Assembly (NCBI GenBank): GCA_021802375.1
Contig: JAKAAL010000415.1
Coordinates: 1 to 5,101, forward strand
Direction of reading: 5' to 3'
From: Bacillota bacterium
GTDB lineage: Bacteria; Bacillota_E; Sulfobacillia; Sulfobacillales; Sulfobacillaceae
DNA length: 5,101 bases
In this document: piece by piece, positions 5,050-5,101 of the stretch
Position numbering within the stretch: position 1 is the stretch's first letter
Layout of the letters: every line of letters starts with the position of its first letter
Notes under the pieces: generated by a model
What the model saw: only the letters and a program-made list of their open reading frames with translations
The model's database searches: none
What the model was told of the DNA's origin: nothing
Made by a program: the position numbers and the translations under genes

Positions 5050-5101
5050 TGTAGGCGAGCGTTACTACATCATCCAAAATTCCAAAAAAAATGTCCCGCT
5101 T

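Noticed and set aside
5084..5101. Run of eight A on the plus strand (T8 on the minus) preceded on the minus strand by a possible stem arm, perhaps a terminator of a gene to the right.
   Set aside because: The other arm would lie outside the window, so no stem can be shown.

Overview
The window looks like a chromosomal piece of a moderately GC-rich Bacillota (Firmicutes) bacterium. The main evidence is a clear CtsR, the class III heat-shock repressor known from this phylum, plus strong Gram-positive-type Shine-Dalgarno sequences in front of the intact genes. A Sulfobacillus- or Alicyclobacillus-like acidophile or thermophile would fit the base composition and the solute-binding protein, but that placement is inference.

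Layout. (1) 1-556, minus strand: promoter, candidate CtsR operator, ctsR, and the first 8 codons of a downstream gene whose ATG abuts the ctsR stop. This is the start of a self-regulated proteostasis operon, which in relatives continues with mcsA, mcsB and clpC. (2) About 560-1354: no intact gene. The minus strand carries protein-like stretches that jump between reading frames and are cut by stops. I read 1099-1354 as a decayed small gene and 578-1098 as a less certain relic. A pair of mutually exclusive hairpins lies at 641-693. (3) 1541-2782, plus strand: a complete MFS exporter of the DHA3/MFS_3 type behind a near-ideal ribosome binding site. (4) 2783-3308: an intergenic stretch with one possible 53-residue ORF (2910-3071), a 13-bp inverted repeat (3113-3163) and a 13-nt direct repeat about 100 nt apart. 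(5) 3309-4964, minus strand: a family 5 (DdpA/OppA-type) ABC solute-binding protein with its own promoter. Its signal peptide looks like a lipoprotein signal with glycine in place of the lipobox cysteine.

The three intact units appear to be separate transcription units. ctsR and the transporter are divergent and about 1 kb apart. The transporter and the binding-protein gene converge on the 526-nt gap. No permease or ATPase gene accompanies the binding protein inside the window, so its partners must lie elsewhere or beyond the right edge. I see no rRNA, tRNA, CRISPR array or intact insertion sequence, and I found no convincing case for a wholly new system. The points most worth a second look are the ctsR operator architecture, the changed lipobox, the decayed gene(s) upstream of ctsR, and the inverted repeat at 3113-3163.
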